Positions 34,442 to 44,206 of a stretch of 64,000 nt of DNA are shown here, in pieces. The position numbers and the translations under genes were made by a program. Positions within the stretch are counted from its first letter, which is position 1; every line of letters begins with the position of its first letter. The notes under the pieces are model-generated. The model saw only the letters and a list, made by a program, of their open reading frames with translations. It did not search any database and was not told where the DNA came from. The stretch spans positions 1-64,000 of the forward strand of contig JAPKDQ010000004.1 in assembly GCA_028822445.1 (NCBI GenBank). Reading direction: 5' to 3'. The stretch is from Rhodospirillaceae bacterium. Lineage in GTDB: Bacteria > Pseudomonadota > Alphaproteobacteria > Rhodospirillales > Rhodospirillaceae.

Positions 34442-35398
34442 ATGTCTTTCTCAAAGTGCTCAGCAGTAACGGGCGTCATTTTATGCTTTTCAGCTTTAGT
34501 CGCATCTGCGGCATCGGTTACCCCGCCCAAAGTTCTGGTGACAGTCAGGCCAATTCACTCGTTAGTCGCTGCTGTTATGGGGGATATTGCCGAGCCTGGT
34601 CTTTTATTGAATGGAAGTCAGACGCCGCATTCCTACACATTGGTTCCCTCCGATGCGAAAGCCCTGAGCGCCGCTGATGTTGTGGTATGGGTCGGTGAAC
34701 CGCTCGAAACCTTTTTAGAAGGGCCGCTGGAAACGCTCTCGTCCGGCTCACTTGTTATCGAACTTGCGTCTGAAGGCAGTATACGACTTCGTGAGAACCG
34801 CGACGGGGGAGTCTGGGAGACAGTTGGGTCTGGACACTCAAATGATGAGCAGGCTCATGATCACCATGAAGAGTATGCAAGAATGGACGGTCACATTTGG
34901 CTTGATCCGAGGAATGCCAGGGCTATCGTAAAGATTACTGCTAATGCGTTGTCCATATCTGACCCTAAGAACGCCGAGCTTTACCAAGAAAACGCAACAC
35001 AGACCCTGCAGAGGTTAGGTGCCATGGAAGTGCGAGTGCGGGCAGCCCTTTCCTCGGTTCAAGACCAACCGTTTTTGGTTGCGCATGATGCGCTTCAGTA
35101 TTTTGATACGTTTTTTAGTCTAAATGCGGTTGGCGCGATTGCGGTTACTCCTGACCAGCCGCCGAGTGCACGCCGCTTGTCTGAGCTGCGGCAAAAGGTT
35201 AACGCGCTGGAATCAGTGTGCTTGTTCACTGAGCCAGGTTTTGCGCCGAAGGTTATGAGCGTTATTGCCGACGCAGGAAATACGCGTATGGGGGTTGTGG
35301 ACCCATTGGGCATCAATATTGAACCAGGGCAGGAGCTGTATTTCGACTTAATGGAGGGGTTGGCAACAGACCTTACAGATTGCTTTAGTCGTTCTTAA
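34442..35398 (+). CDS. znuA: Zinc ABC transporter substrate-binding protein ZnuA
   Basis: 318 residues with a signal peptide (about 1-23). Metal ligand His residues occur in RPIHSLVAAVM, NGSQTPHSY and DGHIWLDPRNA, with a His-rich loop HDHHEEY (about 140-150) typical of ZnuA. The C-terminal lobe has FLVAHDALQYF and VCLFTEPGF. It captures zinc in the periplasm for ZnuB. GAGGG precedes the ATG. It is divergent from zur and followed by a strong intrinsic terminator. Confidence 0.93.
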   Translation: MSFSKCSAVTGVILCFSALVASAASVTPPKVLVTVRPIHSLVAAVMGDIAEPGLLLNGSQTPHSYTLVPSDAKALSAADVVVWVGEPLETFLEGPLETLSSGSLVIELASEGSIRLRENRDGGVWETVGSGHSNDEQAHDHHEEYARMDGHIWLDPRNARAIVKITANALSISDPKNAELYQENATQTLQRLGAMEVRVRAALSSVQDQPFLVAHDALQYFDTFFSLNAVGAIAVTPDQPPSARRLSELRQKVNALESVCLFTEPGFAPKVMSVIADAGNTRMGVVDPLGINIEPGQELYFDLMEGLATDLTDCFSRS

Positions 35399-35843
35399 GG
35401 CTCTATCGATAGTGCATGGCCTGGGTGCTTAGCCAAACATTCGGTACTTCCAATGCGCCACTCTGTAACCTGCGAAGTGCTTTAAAAGCACTCTTTTTTT
35501 CGCATGTACGCGCTACTGGTCTCTCAAAACGGGGATCTCATTAGTCAAATGAATGGTGCTTTTAGGTAGCGTACTGAAAAGGAGTGGCAAGTTATCTAGC
35601 CCTGAGTCTATCGAGAAAAGGTAGATTCATTATGCCGTTCAAAGAAAGCCCCGGAGGTCGGATAATATAGGCTTTATTGATATGACCACATTGGGTTCTG
35701 AATTGCCCTGAATGTGGTGTCTTTGTGATAAATGACTAAATACGATGGAAAGTTAGCCTCCACCCTTGAATTCCTCCTTATCCATAATTATAGAGACTGG
35801 TAAAATCAGACTATTTTGGTCCGGCTTTTAAGGTGGCTATTTT
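35399..35843. other. Intergenic region between znuA and the suf operon
   Basis: 445 bases. Besides the znuA terminator it contains a hairpin with perfect 8-bp arms at 35685-35692 and 35711-35718 (accacatt / aatgtggt). Just before the regulator gene, an imperfect palindrome ctggtaaaatcag (about 35799-35811) is a possible Rrf2-type operator. The suf promoter must lie here. No credible coding frame. Confidence 0.5.
35476..35500 (+). terminator. Intrinsic terminator after znuA
   Basis: AGTGCTTT (35476-35483) and AAAGCACT (35485-35492) form an 8-bp perfect stem with a minimal loop, followed by C and seven T. It lies 77 bases beyond the znuA stop. Confidence 0.9.
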
Positions 35844-36326
35844 ATGTTTAAAGTCAACAAGTTAACAGATTACGCCACAGTGGTGCTGATAGATATGTCA
35901 AGAAGTGGCTGCGTTAGACCCACTCAGGCTATTTCAGACAATACCGGCATACCTTTGCCGACCGTGGCAAAGCTTATGAAACCCCTCGTTAAGTCTGGGC
36001 TGATTGCTTCCCATCGCGGTGTCCGTGGCGGATACAGCTTAAATAAAGCTGCTGATCAAACGACGATCGCTGACGTTATTGAGGCTGTAGAAGGACCTAT
36101 CGCCTTGACGGCCTGCGTTGATACATCTGATGAGCAGTGTTGTTATGAGAACCTTTGCCCGGCTAGCGGTAAATGGAATCGCGTTAATCGCGCGGTCACC
36201 GGTGCTCTCCAAGATGTAACACTCGCTGACATGATGGCTGATTTGCAGGACGAGAGCCCTTTTATAATCGTTGAGCCATCGACGTCTATTACTGATCCGT
36301 TATTGAAGCATGAACAGGTGAACTAG
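35844..36326 (+). CDS. Rrf2-family suf operon regulator (IscR/SufR-like)
   Basis: 160 residues. The N-terminal winged helix-turn-helix ([34 protein letters not shown]) is typical of Rrf2 proteins. Cluster-ligand cysteines C91, C99 or C100 and C105 ([16 protein letters not shown]) are present, so it can bind an Fe-S cluster as IscR does. It is the first gene of the suf operon and 2 bases from sufB, so it very likely controls this operon in response to Fe-S status. Confidence 0.9.
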   Translation: MFKVNKLTDYATVVLIDMSRSGCVRPTQAISDNTGIPLPTVAKLMKPLVKSGLIASHRGVRGGYSLNKAADQTTIADVIEAVEGPIALTACVDTSDEQCCYENLCPASGKWNRVNRAVTGALQDVTLADMMADLQDESPFIIVEPSTSITDPLLKHEQVN

Positions 36327-36328
36327 AG

Positions 36329-37783
36329 ATGGCTGCTACGCAACAAACTGTTGACGCTGTGCGTGAAGTCGAGACCTATAAGCATGGCTGGGAAACGGAT
36401 ATCGAGTCTGATATGGCCCCAAAAGGGCTGAGTGAAGATATAGTTCGTTTTATATCAGCGAAAAAAGAAGAGCCGGAGTGGATGCTGGAATGGCGCCTTA
36501 AAGCCTATCGATATTGGTTAACACTGGCTGATCAGGAACCGGATTGGGCAAAACTAAACTACCCGAAGATTGACTATCAAGATTCCTATTATTATGCGGC
36601 TCCTAAGTTAGGTGACGGGCCAAAGAGCCTTGATGAAGTCGACCCGAAACTTAGAGAAACATATGACAAGTTAGGTATTCCTCTTCTTGAGCAAGAGATG
36701 CTGGCCGGGGTGGCTGTTGATGCTGTATTTGACAGTGTCTCGGTTGCTACGACCTATAAGAAGAAACTGAGCGAACTCGGCGTAATCTTCTGTCCGATGT
36801 CAGAGGCGATTAAGGAACACCCAGAGCTTGTTCAGAAGTATTTGGGATCGGTCGTGCCCTATAGCGACAACTTCTTCGCAACGCTGAACTGTGCGGTGTT
36901 TACAGATGGATCGTTCGTCTACATTCCAAAAGGTCTAAGATGCCCGATGGAGCTGTCGACTTACTTCCGCATCAACGAAAAGAACACGGGGCAGTTTGAA
37001 CGGACGCTAATCATTGCTGAAGAAGGCTCGTATGTCAGTTATCTAGAGGGGTGCACCGCACCACAGCGTGACGAGAACCAATTGCACGCGGCTGTGGTGG
37101 AGCTCGTTATTCTTGATGATGCAGAGATCAAGTATTCCACGGTTCAGAATTGGTACCCAGGAGACGAAGATGGCAAGGGTGGTATCTATAACTTCGTTAC
37201 TAAACGTGCTGCTTGCCGCGGCAAAAACTCTAAGGTGATGTGGACCCAGGTCGAGACTGGGTCTGCCGTCACTTGGAAGTACCCTAGTTGCATTCTTCAA
37301 GGTGATAATTCGTCTGGAGAATTTTATTCGGTCGCGATTACGAATAATCGACAGCAAGCCGACACCGGAACCAAAATGATTCATCTCGGAAAGAATACGC
37401 GCTCTAAGATTATTGCTAAAGGGATATCGGCCGGGAAATCAAATAGTACATATCGTGGTTTGGTTCGGATGCAACCGAAAGCTGACGGTTCTCGAAACTT
37501 TACGCAGTGCGATAGTTTATTGATTGGCGATCAGTGTGGCGCACATACGGTACCCTATATTGAGAGCCGCAATCCAACGGCGCAGACAGAACATGAAGCC
37601 ACCACATCGAAGATCAGTGATGAGCAAATGTTTTACTGTCAGCAGCGTGGACTGAATGCGGAGGAGGCTGTGTCTTTGATCGTCAACGGATTTTGTAAAG
37701 AAGTCTTGCAGACTTTGCCCATGGAATTTGCGGTCGAAGCCCAAAAGCTCGTTGGAATTAGTTTAGAAGGAAGTGTGGGCTAG
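36329..37783 (+). CDS. sufB: Fe-S cluster assembly scaffold SufB
   Basis: 484 residues. SufB signatures: [62 protein letters not shown] and [21 protein letters not shown]; a C-terminal [13 protein letters not shown]. It forms the SufBCD scaffold with SufC and SufD, on which Fe-S clusters are built. It directly follows the Rrf2 regulator. Length and motifs are complete. Confidence 0.96.
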   Translation: MAATQQTVDAVREVETYKHGWETDIESDMAPKGLSEDIVRFISAKKEEPEWMLEWRLKAYRYWLTLADQEPDWAKLNYPKIDYQDSYYYAAPKLGDGPKSLDEVDPKLRETYDKLGIPLLEQEMLAGVAVDAVFDSVSVATTYKKKLSELGVIFCPMSEAIKEHPELVQKYLGSVVPYSDNFFATLNCAVFTDGSFVYIPKGLRCPMELSTYFRINEKNTGQFERTLIIAEEGSYVSYLEGCTAPQRDENQLHAAVVELVILDDAEIKYSTVQNWYPGDEDGKGGIYNFVTKRAACRGKNSKVMWTQVETGSAVTWKYPSCILQGDNSSGEFYSVAITNNRQQADTGTKMIHLGKNTRSKIIAKGISAGKSNSTYRGLVRMQPKADGSRNFTQCDSLLIGDQCGAHTVPYIESRNPTAQTEHEATTSKISDEQMFYCQQRGLNAEEAVSLIVNGFCKEVLQTLPMEFAVEAQKLVGISLEGSVG

Positions 37784-37811
37784 TCCCAACGCTCAGGAAA
37801 GAATTGCTGAT

Positions 37812-38570
37812 ATGCCGTTGATTGAAATTAAGAACCTGCACGTATCCGTACAAGGCAAGGAAATTCTAAAAGGAATTGACCTAAACATGAACGGTGGTGA
37901 AGTACACGCCATTATGGGGCCGAACGGTACAGGTAAGAGCACGTTGTCGTATGTGCTCGCTGGCCGTGAAGGGTATGAAATAACAGAAGGAAGCGTTCTA
38001 TTCGACGGCGTCGACCTTCTGAAAATGGAAGCGGATGAACGTGCAAGGGCAGGCCTTTTTCTTGCATTTCAGTACCCTATGGAGATCCCCGGCGTTGCGA
38101 CGGCCACGTTCTTGAAGACGGCTCTGAATGCCAAGCGAAGAGCGCAGGGGCAGGATGAAATCGATGCAATGGAGTTTCTCAACTTAATTAAGGCTAAGAC
38201 GGCCGAGCTTGAGATTCCCTATGAAATGATTAAGCGACCCCTTAACGTCGGGTTCTCTGGCGGTGAGAAGAAAAGGGCGGAGGTGCTGCAGATGAGCCTT
38301 CTAGAGCCTCGAGTCGCGATACTAGATGAAACTGACTCCGGCCTTGATATTGATGCCTTAAAAGTTGTTTCTCGTGGTGTGAATTCACTCCGTAGCGAAG
38401 CCCGTGCGTTCCTTATCATCACGCACTATCAGCGTTTGCTGACGTATATCGTTCCCGATTTCGTGCATGTTCTTGTTGGTGGCCGGATCGTGGAAAGTGG
38501 AGATAAATCGCTTGCTGAACTCTTGGAAGCAGAGGGTTATGCGCGGTTCGAAGAGAACGAAGCGGCTTAG
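37812..38570 (+). CDS. sufC: Fe-S cluster assembly ATPase SufC
   Basis: 252 residues from ATG 37812 (MPLIEIKNLHV) with CAGGAAAG upstream; the frame is also open from 37773 inside sufB. Walker A MGPNGTGKST, signature NVGFSGGEKKRAE, Walker B AILDETDSGLD and a SufC-type ITHYQRLL switch are visible. This is the soluble ABC ATPase of the SufBC2D complex. The SufC-specific GTGKST and DETDSGLD are diagnostic. Confidence 0.95.
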   Translation: MPLIEIKNLHVSVQGKEILKGIDLNMNGGEVHAIMGPNGTGKSTLSYVLAGREGYEITEGSVLFDGVDLLKMEADERARAGLFLAFQYPMEIPGVATATFLKTALNAKRRAQGQDEIDAMEFLNLIKAKTAELEIPYEMIKRPLNVGFSGGEKKRAEVLQMSLLEPRVAILDETDSGLDIDALKVVSRGVNSLRSEARAFLIITHYQRLLTYIVPDFVHVLVGGRIVESGDKSLAELLEAEGYARFEENEAA

Positions 38571-38584
38571 AACGAGTTTTAGTC

Positions 38585-39934
38585 ATGACGAAGTTACAAA
38601 CAACTACTGGTCAGGTTTTTGGAGATACTTACGCGGATGCCGTCGGCGCTCTTCCGGGTGCCCAGGAAACGTGGATCAATGGCATGCGGAAGACATCGCG
38701 CGCGCTAGTTGGCGCTCAGGGCTTTCCTGGCCGCAAAGTTGAGGCTTGGAAGTACACGTCATTAAACCAGGTCGAGAAAGTTCCATTTATACCCGCAGCC
38801 AAAGCCGATGATGTCGAGGTATCGTCATTGCCCCTTGGTATTCCTGTCATTGATGGCGCCCTTAAAATGGTGTTCGTAAATGGCGTTTATCGTGGTGATC
38901 TATCGGACTCTTTCGCTGATCTGGGTGACGGTGTTTCGCTTAAACCATTTGCGGATGTGTTGAAATCTGATCCCAGTGCGCTAAAGGTTGTCCTAGGGTC
39001 TAGTGCGGAAGCATGTCAATCATTTACGACTGCTTTGAATACTGGGTTCATGGAGCATGGTGTAGTTATTCACCTTGCAAAGAATGTCGTTCTTGAGCGC
39101 CCAATTCACCTTATATCTATCGGTGCATCAGGTGCAGAGCCTGGTGCTTTTCACCCAAGGTTTAGTTTTTCTCTAGAGCAAAGCTCCAGTGCAACCGTGA
39201 TCGAAAGCCACTCTGGTTTACCCGGGCAGGCTTACCTCAGTAATCCCATAACCGAGATACTCTTGAGAGAAGGGGCTGCGCTTCTTCATTATACGATTGT
39301 CGGTGAGGACAGTGATGCCTTTCACCTCGGGCGCGCCTCTGTGACGGTCGATAAAAATGCCAAGTATGAGTCTTTTATTTTATCCCTTGGCGGCCAACTA
39401 GTGAGAAGAGAAGTTAAGGTTAGTCTTGAGGGGTTGAATGCTTCAGCTATTGTTGACGGGGTCTATGCCCTGTCAGACAAGCAGCATAGTGATATTACAT
39501 CTGAAATTTTACACTTAGCGCCTAACACAACTTCGAACCAGGTTGTAAAAGGTGTGCTCGGCGGGGAGTCTCGGGGCGTATTTCAAGGGCGAGTTCACGT
39601 CGCACGGGAAGCTCAAAAGACTGAGGGGCGGCAATTGCACAAAGCCTTACTCCTGAATCGGGGACCGGAAGTGGACTGTAAACCAGAGCTAGAAATTTAT
39701 GCGGATGATGTGCAGTGCGCACATGGTGCTACGACCGGCGAGATGGACCAGAACCATATTTTCTATTTTTTAAGTCGCGGCATTGATGAAGAAACAGCGC
39801 GCGCGTTGCTTGTAGAAGGGTTCCTCGATGAGGTTATGTTTAATATTGGAGACGAGGCTGTCCGTGAAACTATTTTTGGGTTGGTTTCTAACTGGTTGGC
39901 ACGGCAGAAAATTGCGGCGGTAAGTGGATCATGA
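38585..39934 (+). CDS. sufD: Fe-S cluster assembly protein SufD
   Basis: 449 residues. Family features: GRKVEAWKYTSLNQV near the N-terminus, the beta-helix core, KGVLGGESRGVFQGRVHV, and a C-terminal HGATTGEMDQNHIFYFLSRG. SufD is a catalytically silent partner of SufB in the SufBC2D scaffold. It is 14 bases from sufC and overlaps sufS by 4 bases. Confidence 0.95.
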   Translation: MTKLQTTTGQVFGDTYADAVGALPGAQETWINGMRKTSRALVGAQGFPGRKVEAWKYTSLNQVEKVPFIPAAKADDVEVSSLPLGIPVIDGALKMVFVNGVYRGDLSDSFADLGDGVSLKPFADVLKSDPSALKVVLGSSAEACQSFTTALNTGFMEHGVVIHLAKNVVLERPIHLISIGASGAEPGAFHPRFSFSLEQSSSATVIESHSGLPGQAYLSNPITEILLREGAALLHYTIVGEDSDAFHLGRASVTVDKNAKYESFILSLGGQLVRREVKVSLEGLNASAIVDGVYALSDKQHSDITSEILHLAPNTTSNQVVKGVLGGESRGVFQGRVHVAREAQKTEGRQLHKALLLNRGPEVDCKPELEIYADDVQCAHGATTGEMDQNHIFYFLSRGIDEETARALLVEGFLDEVMFNIGDEAVRETIFGLVSNWLARQKIAAVSGS

Positions 39935-41187
39935 CTGCGCTAGCGCACGTAAGCCCGGAATCTAAGGCTCGAAAGTTTGATATTGCATCTGTGCGGGCGG
40001 ATTTTCCTATTTTGCGCCGTTTGGTGCACGAGAAGCCACTTACTTATCTTGATACTGCTGCATCGGCTCAGAAGCCGCAGTCTGTAATCGATGTGATTAA
40101 AAACCAATACGAAAACGAATACGCCAATGTTCACCGTGGGGCCTATTGGCTTAGTGAGACCCTAACGACTAAATATGAAGATGCTCGTGAATCTGTGCGG
40201 GCTTTCTTGAACGCTAAGTCTGATAAAGAAATTATATTTACTAAAGGTGCGACTGAATCGATAAACTTGGTTGCGTCATCGTTTGGCCGGTCACTAAAGG
40301 TTGGCGACGAAATTGTGATTACGGGCCTAGAGCACCATTCGAATATTGTTCCTTGGCAAATGCTGCGCAATCAGTGCGGGGTTGAACTCAAGGTGGCTCC
40401 AGTCACTGATGATGGTGACGTGACCCTTGATTCGATTTCTAAGCTGCTGTCGCCGAAGACTAAACTTGTTGCTGTGGCGCACGTGTCCAACGCCTTGGGT
40501 ACAGTTTTGCCCATAAAAGATATTGCTAAGTTGGCACATGATGCTGGTGCACGCATTCTTATCGATGGGTGCCAAGGCATTGTGCATGAAGACGTCGATG
40601 TCCAAGATATGGATTGCGACTTCTATGCTTTTTCAGGACACAAGATATACGGACCTAATGGCATTGGAGTGCTGTACGGTAAGGAAGATATACTTGAAGA
40701 AATGCCACCCTATCAGGGTGGTGGAGAAATGATTAGTACTGTCACATTCGATCATAGTGAATGGGCTGAGTTACCAGCTAAGTTTGAGGCAGGGACACCG
40801 CCCATTGTTCCAGCTGTTGGGCTTGGTGAGGCGATTAGATATGTGAGCGCCTTTGATGCTGCGTCTGTTTCTGCCCATGAGAAAGCCTTGCTGGCCTATG
40901 GGACGGAGCAATTGCAGGCTGTTGAGGGTGTTACCCTTATCGGCACCGCAGAACGCAAAACCGCAGTTCTTTCATTTGTGCTTGAAGGCGCACATCCGCA
41001 CGATTTAGCGACTATATTGGATAGGTGTGGCGTCTGTGTGCGGGCCGGGCATCATTGTGCGCAGCCGTTAATGGATAGGTTTGGCGTATCCGCAACCGTT
41101 CGTGCATCCTTTGGGCTTTATAATACTCAAGATGAAGTCGACGTTCTTATTGAGGCTCTAGGTCGAGCACGAGAGATACTGTGTTGA
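39931..41187 (+). CDS. sufS: Cysteine desulfurase SufS
   Basis: 418 residues of the SufS (group II) class. PLP lysine in FSGHKIYGP, cofactor contacts in EHHSNIVPW and DGCQG, and the catalytic cysteine in RAGHHCAQPLMDRF are all present. It mobilises sulfur from cysteine as persulfide for Fe-S synthesis. SufU, encoded next, is a likely acceptor. It overlaps both neighbours by a few bases. Confidence 0.95.
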   Translation: MTALAHVSPESKARKFDIASVRADFPILRRLVHEKPLTYLDTAASAQKPQSVIDVIKNQYENEYANVHRGAYWLSETLTTKYEDARESVRAFLNAKSDKEIIFTKGATESINLVASSFGRSLKVGDEIVITGLEHHSNIVPWQMLRNQCGVELKVAPVTDDGDVTLDSISKLLSPKTKLVAVAHVSNALGTVLPIKDIAKLAHDAGARILIDGCQGIVHEDVDVQDMDCDFYAFSGHKIYGPNGIGVLYGKEDILEEMPPYQGGGEMISTVTFDHSEWAELPAKFEAGTPPIVPAVGLGEAIRYVSAFDAASVSAHEKALLAYGTEQLQAVEGVTLIGTAERKTAVLSFVLEGAHPHDLATILDRCGVCVRAGHHCAQPLMDRFGVSATVRASFGLYNTQDEVDVLIEALGRAREILC

Positions 41188-41684
41188 TGCAGCCTGACGG
41201 ACAAGACCAAGACCTATTGTCGTTGTATCAGAGTATTATTCTGGATCATGGCAAGTCGCCGCGTAACACCGGTCGTGTTGAACGTCACGACTGTAGTAGT
41301 GAAGGAAGGAATCCGCTTTGTGGCGATCGAGTAACCGTTACGGCTGCGCTCGATGAGTCGGATATCTTAACTGATTTGAAATTTGATGCGAAAGGCTGTG
41401 CAATCTCTATAGCCTCGGCATCTATGATGACCGAAGCGGCTAAGGGCTTGACCACAGACGAGGTGCAACGCATATCAGATGCGGTTCGTATTTTATGCAT
41501 AGAAAAATTTTCTGGTGAGGATATCAATGGATTCCTTGGTGAGACACTAAGTGCCCGGTTGGAAAGCTTAAGGGCGTTAAGCGGTGTTCGTCAGTTTCCG
41601 ACAAGAGCGAAGTGTGCGCTATTGCCCTGGCAAACTCTGATGGCCTGTATTCAAGGAAATAGTACTGCATCCACGGAGCGGTAG
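41187..41684 (+). CDS. sufU: SufU-type sulfur transfer / scaffold protein
   Basis: 165 residues from ATG 41187, which overlaps the sufS stop by one base; GTG and TTG codons lie just upstream in frame. Conserved cysteines in NPLCGDRV, AKGCAISIA and RAKCALLPW mark the SufU/IscU family; the insert between them (SGEDINGFLGETLS) favours SufU. SufU accepts sulfur from SufS using a zinc-bound Cys. Using SufU instead of SufE is common in Gram-positives and in many alphaproteobacteria. Confidence 0.92.
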   Translation: MQPDGQDQDLLSLYQSIILDHGKSPRNTGRVERHDCSSEGRNPLCGDRVTVTAALDESDILTDLKFDAKGCAISIASASMMTEAAKGLTTDEVQRISDAVRILCIEKFSGEDINGFLGETLSARLESLRALSGVRQFPTRAKCALLPWQTLMACIQGNSTASTER

Positions 41685-41718
41685 TAGGGAGTATTAAGAT
41701 GTTAAGGATTGTAGTTCT

Positions 41719-42120
41719 ATGATGCCTCCATATTCTATGCCGGCTATGGATTCCGAGCCTCCTGAAGAGGGGGATGTCGTGACACGCGGGGTAGCTTTGC
41801 CCGAGGACGCTGATTACGTTGTCACAGAATCTGCAGCCGTTGAAGCGCTTCGTAGCGTGTTCGATCCAGAAATTCCGGTCAATATATATGATCTCGGACT
41901 GATCTATGACCTTAGCATATCTGAGCGGGGTAACGTGGACGTGGTGATGACGCTTACAGCGCCGGCCTGCCCTGTCGCTGGAACGCTGCCAGGGGAAGTG
42001 GCTGATGCTGTTGCAGAGACTAAAGGGGCAGGAGAGGTTACTGTGAAAATCACCTGGGACCCACCTTGGACACCTGAAAACATGTCTGAGGTTGCTCGCG
42101 TCGCTTTGGATATGTTTTAG
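41719..42120 (+). CDS. sufT: SUF system Fe-S maturation protein SufT (DUF59/MIP18)
   Basis: 133 residues. The DUF59 core has LRSVFDPEIPVNIYDLGLIYD, then MTLTAPACPVAGTLPGEV with the conserved cysteine, and VKITWDPPWTPENMSE. These features define SufT, a suf-associated member of the MIP18 family, linked with maturation of Fe-S proteins. It lies 35 bases after sufU and 35 before sufA. Confidence 0.93.
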   Translation: MMPPYSMPAMDSEPPEEGDVVTRGVALPEDADYVVTESAAVEALRSVFDPEIPVNIYDLGLIYDLSISERGNVDVVMTLTAPACPVAGTLPGEVADAVAETKGAGEVTVKITWDPPWTPENMSEVARVALDMF

Positions 42121-42154
42121 CCCCCTGTACCCGCAACCTCCGGGAGATTTAAAA

Positions 42155-42535
42155 ATGACTGCTATGAACCGACCACCTCCTATTACAGTGACCGACGCGG
42201 CTGTATCCCGCGCCGTCCATTTGATCAGCGTTGCCGATACACCTGTAGCTGGCATAAGAATTGGTATTGAGTCGGGCGGGTGTTCGGGCTTCGCTTACAA
42301 AGTTGAGTATGCTGAAGAAGCTGGAAAATTCGAGGATGTTGTAGAGACCGGCGGTGTTAAATTTTTTGTCGACCCGATGGCCGTTATGTACTTGCTTGGA
42401 TCAGAGTTAGATTATCAAGAGACGAAGATGGAAAGCAGTTTCGTGTTCACTAATCCAAATGAAACCGGACGGTGTGGTTGTGGAGAAAGTTTTTCTGCAG
42501 TCCCTAACCAGCCGTCTGATGCTGATGCACAATAA
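42155..42535 (+). CDS. sufA: A-type Fe-S cluster carrier (SufA/IscA-like)
   Basis: 126 residues from ATG 42155 (MTAMNRPPPI), with CGGGAG upstream. The three cluster-ligand cysteines are in the standard positions: GGCSGFAYKVEY, then GRCGCGESF near the C-terminus. This family passes Fe-S clusters to target proteins. It is the last gene of the operon. SufA and ErpA-like carriers cannot be told apart safely here, but the operon position supports SufA. Confidence 0.9.
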   Translation: MTAMNRPPPITVTDAAVSRAVHLISVADTPVAGIRIGIESGGCSGFAYKVEYAEEAGKFEDVVETGGVKFFVDPMAVMYLLGSELDYQETKMESSFVFTNPNETGRCGCGESFSAVPNQPSDADAQ

Positions 42536-42547
42536 CAATTCCATTAC

Positions 42548-42748
42548 TTAGGGGTACGGATTGAGCCTGCCGATGTATACCGCCATGATGTCGATAATGG
42601 GACCCTGTATATCTTTCTGATTAATAACGTCTCTTGCGACCTCTACATCGACTGCTTCTGCTGCTGTGTACCTACATTTTTTCAAAACATTGCTAAGCGA
42701 ATCGCGAACCGTTGCATAATCACGGGCGATGAGAGTAGCGCCAAGCAT
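42548..42748 (-). pseudogene. Fragment resembling a response-regulator receiver domain
   Basis: 66 codons. LIARDYATVRDSLSNVLKK resembles the opening of a receiver domain (acidic pair, first helix), and GPIIDIMAVYIG resembles the strand with the phosphoacceptor Asp. The frame then ends after a few residues, so half the receiver fold is missing. The first acidic pair is reduced to RD. I read this as a decayed remnant, though a short functional protein is possible. Confidence 0.4.
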
Positions 42749-42959
42749 GTTATTTTATGGCTCACGAGCCTACGGTTGATCAATGATCAGTATTCTTTAA
42801 GACTTTACGCCATGTAGCGATATGCCACAGTTATTACGGCTTTCCAGAGTTTCTCAAATTGGGTTGGGGCTGATCAAGGAGCATGCAGTAACCGACTGAT
42901 TGTCTGAGACAAAAATTGTAATTGTAATCTGTCAGACTAAAGGTCACGTATTATTATAT

Positions 42960-43163
42960 ATGGAAACTTTACTCACCATTCTGCTCTCGTTATCGCTCCT
43001 AGCGGTACTAGGCGTTTTATTCACAGGCCTATTCGCTTTTGTGAAGGGTGGAGAGTTCCATGAAAAGTATGGAAATAAGCTCATGCAATGGCGTGTTAAA
43101 GCCCAATCCCTAGCCATTGGTATTGTGTTGCTACTGGTTCTTGTGCGAGCCGCTGGAGATTAG
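42960..43163 (+). CDS. HIG1-domain (hypoxia-induced) membrane protein
   Basis: 67 residues from ATG 42960 (METLLTILLS); upstream in-frame TTG at 42900 is unlikely. Two hydrophobic helices (about 5-27 and 48-64) flank the loop KGGEFHEKYGNKLMQWRVKAQ, which matches the HIG_1_N pattern. In mitochondria such proteins associate with respiratory supercomplexes or cytochrome oxidase. The bacterial family is typical of alphaproteobacteria. It is convergent with the TSUP gene. Confidence 0.78.
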   Translation: METLLTILLSLSLLAVLGVLFTGLFAFVKGGEFHEKYGNKLMQWRVKAQSLAIGIVLLLVLVRAAGD

Positions 43164-43187
43164 GGTTTTGATGTAATACCCCATCGC

Positions 43188-44042
43188 CTAATAGAAGGCG
43201 ATGAACATTCTCACTGCTGTTATGGCGAGAAATAAAGAAAACAGAAGCCGAAGAATTCGCGGCTTTATAGCGTGGGCAACGCGACTGCCAATCGGGGCGG
43301 AGCATATGGTCATCAGAGATATCGCCAAGAACCCTAAGACATTGACGTACCCTAGTGAGGCGATTGGCAGGTCAGGTATGTTCCAGCCACCAGCCACAAA
43401 TCCAATTGTTGCTGGTACAGCAATAACTAAACCGAACCCCGCCGAAGTGGCGACGGCTTTATGAATTGGATACCTGAGGGCATTGAGAAACGGAACAGAT
43501 AATGTTCCACCACCGATGCCCATCATCGCGGAACACGCACCAATAGCGGCAGGCGCCCATGCTCCTCGTACACTATACAGCCAGGACTTAGCATCCAGTT
43601 CATCGAGTTGTCCGGGTGGAGCGTCTGAAGAAGTTCCATCTCTAACGACCAGATCAACTGCGACGGCAATGGCGATCAAAGAAAAGAGGAGCGCAAGAGC
43701 TGGGCCATCAATTTGTGTGGTTGCTATCCATGTTCCGATTGCGACACCAATTACTAAGAAGGGTCCCCAAGAACGGAGTAGGGCCCAATCAACGGCATCT
43801 TTTTTGCTGTGGGCACGGAGTGAGGCGATGGACGTGGGAATAATCGTAGCCAATGAGGTGCCGATTGCTAAGTGGAGGCGAATGCCGATGTCGACGTCAG
43901 CTATGCCTAGGACTGTAAAAAGGGCAGGGACGGTTATAATTCCGCCGCCTACGCCTAAGAGCCCTGCTAGAAACCCAGCGATTAGACCCGTGGCCATGAG
44001 GCCCAGAATTAAAGGATATTCTGAGAGTATTAGATCGAGCAA
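43188..44042 (-). CDS. TSUP-family permease (TauE/SafE-like)
   Basis: 284 residues with 8 or so membrane helices. Family motifs GFLAGLLGVGGGIITVPALF near the N-terminus and AIGACSAMMGIGGGTLSVPFLN in the second half are diagnostic of TauE/SafE (PF01925). These proteins carry sulfite, sulfonates or other organic anions. No sulfur-metabolism genes adjoin it directly, though the suf operon is close. The last codons form a 7-bp hairpin with the region after the HIG1 gene (43182-43203). Confidence 0.9.
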   Translation of the reverse strand: MLDLILSEYPLILGLMATGLIAGFLAGLLGVGGGIITVPALFTVLGIADVDIGIRLHLAIGTSLATIIPTSIASLRAHSKKDAVDWALLRSWGPFLVIGVAIGTWIATTQIDGPALALLFSLIAIAVAVDLVVRDGTSSDAPPGQLDELDAKSWLYSVRGAWAPAAIGACSAMMGIGGGTLSVPFLNALRYPIHKAVATSAGFGLVIAVPATIGFVAGGWNIPDLPIASLGYVNVLGFLAISLMTICSAPIGSRVAHAIKPRILRLLFSLFLAITAVRMFIAFY

Positions 44043-44206
44043 TAGAACGATCCGGGGCTAGGAAAGGACGGCCGCTCTGGCAGGCATGTAATCTTCAGAG
44101 GGCTCGCGAACTTAGTGAATTTTTGCATCAAACCGCGTTGTCGGTTTCCGGCTGCGCTCACTTGATCAGTCGTAATAGGTGTAGAATTTATCATGCCATC
44201 ACTGAC

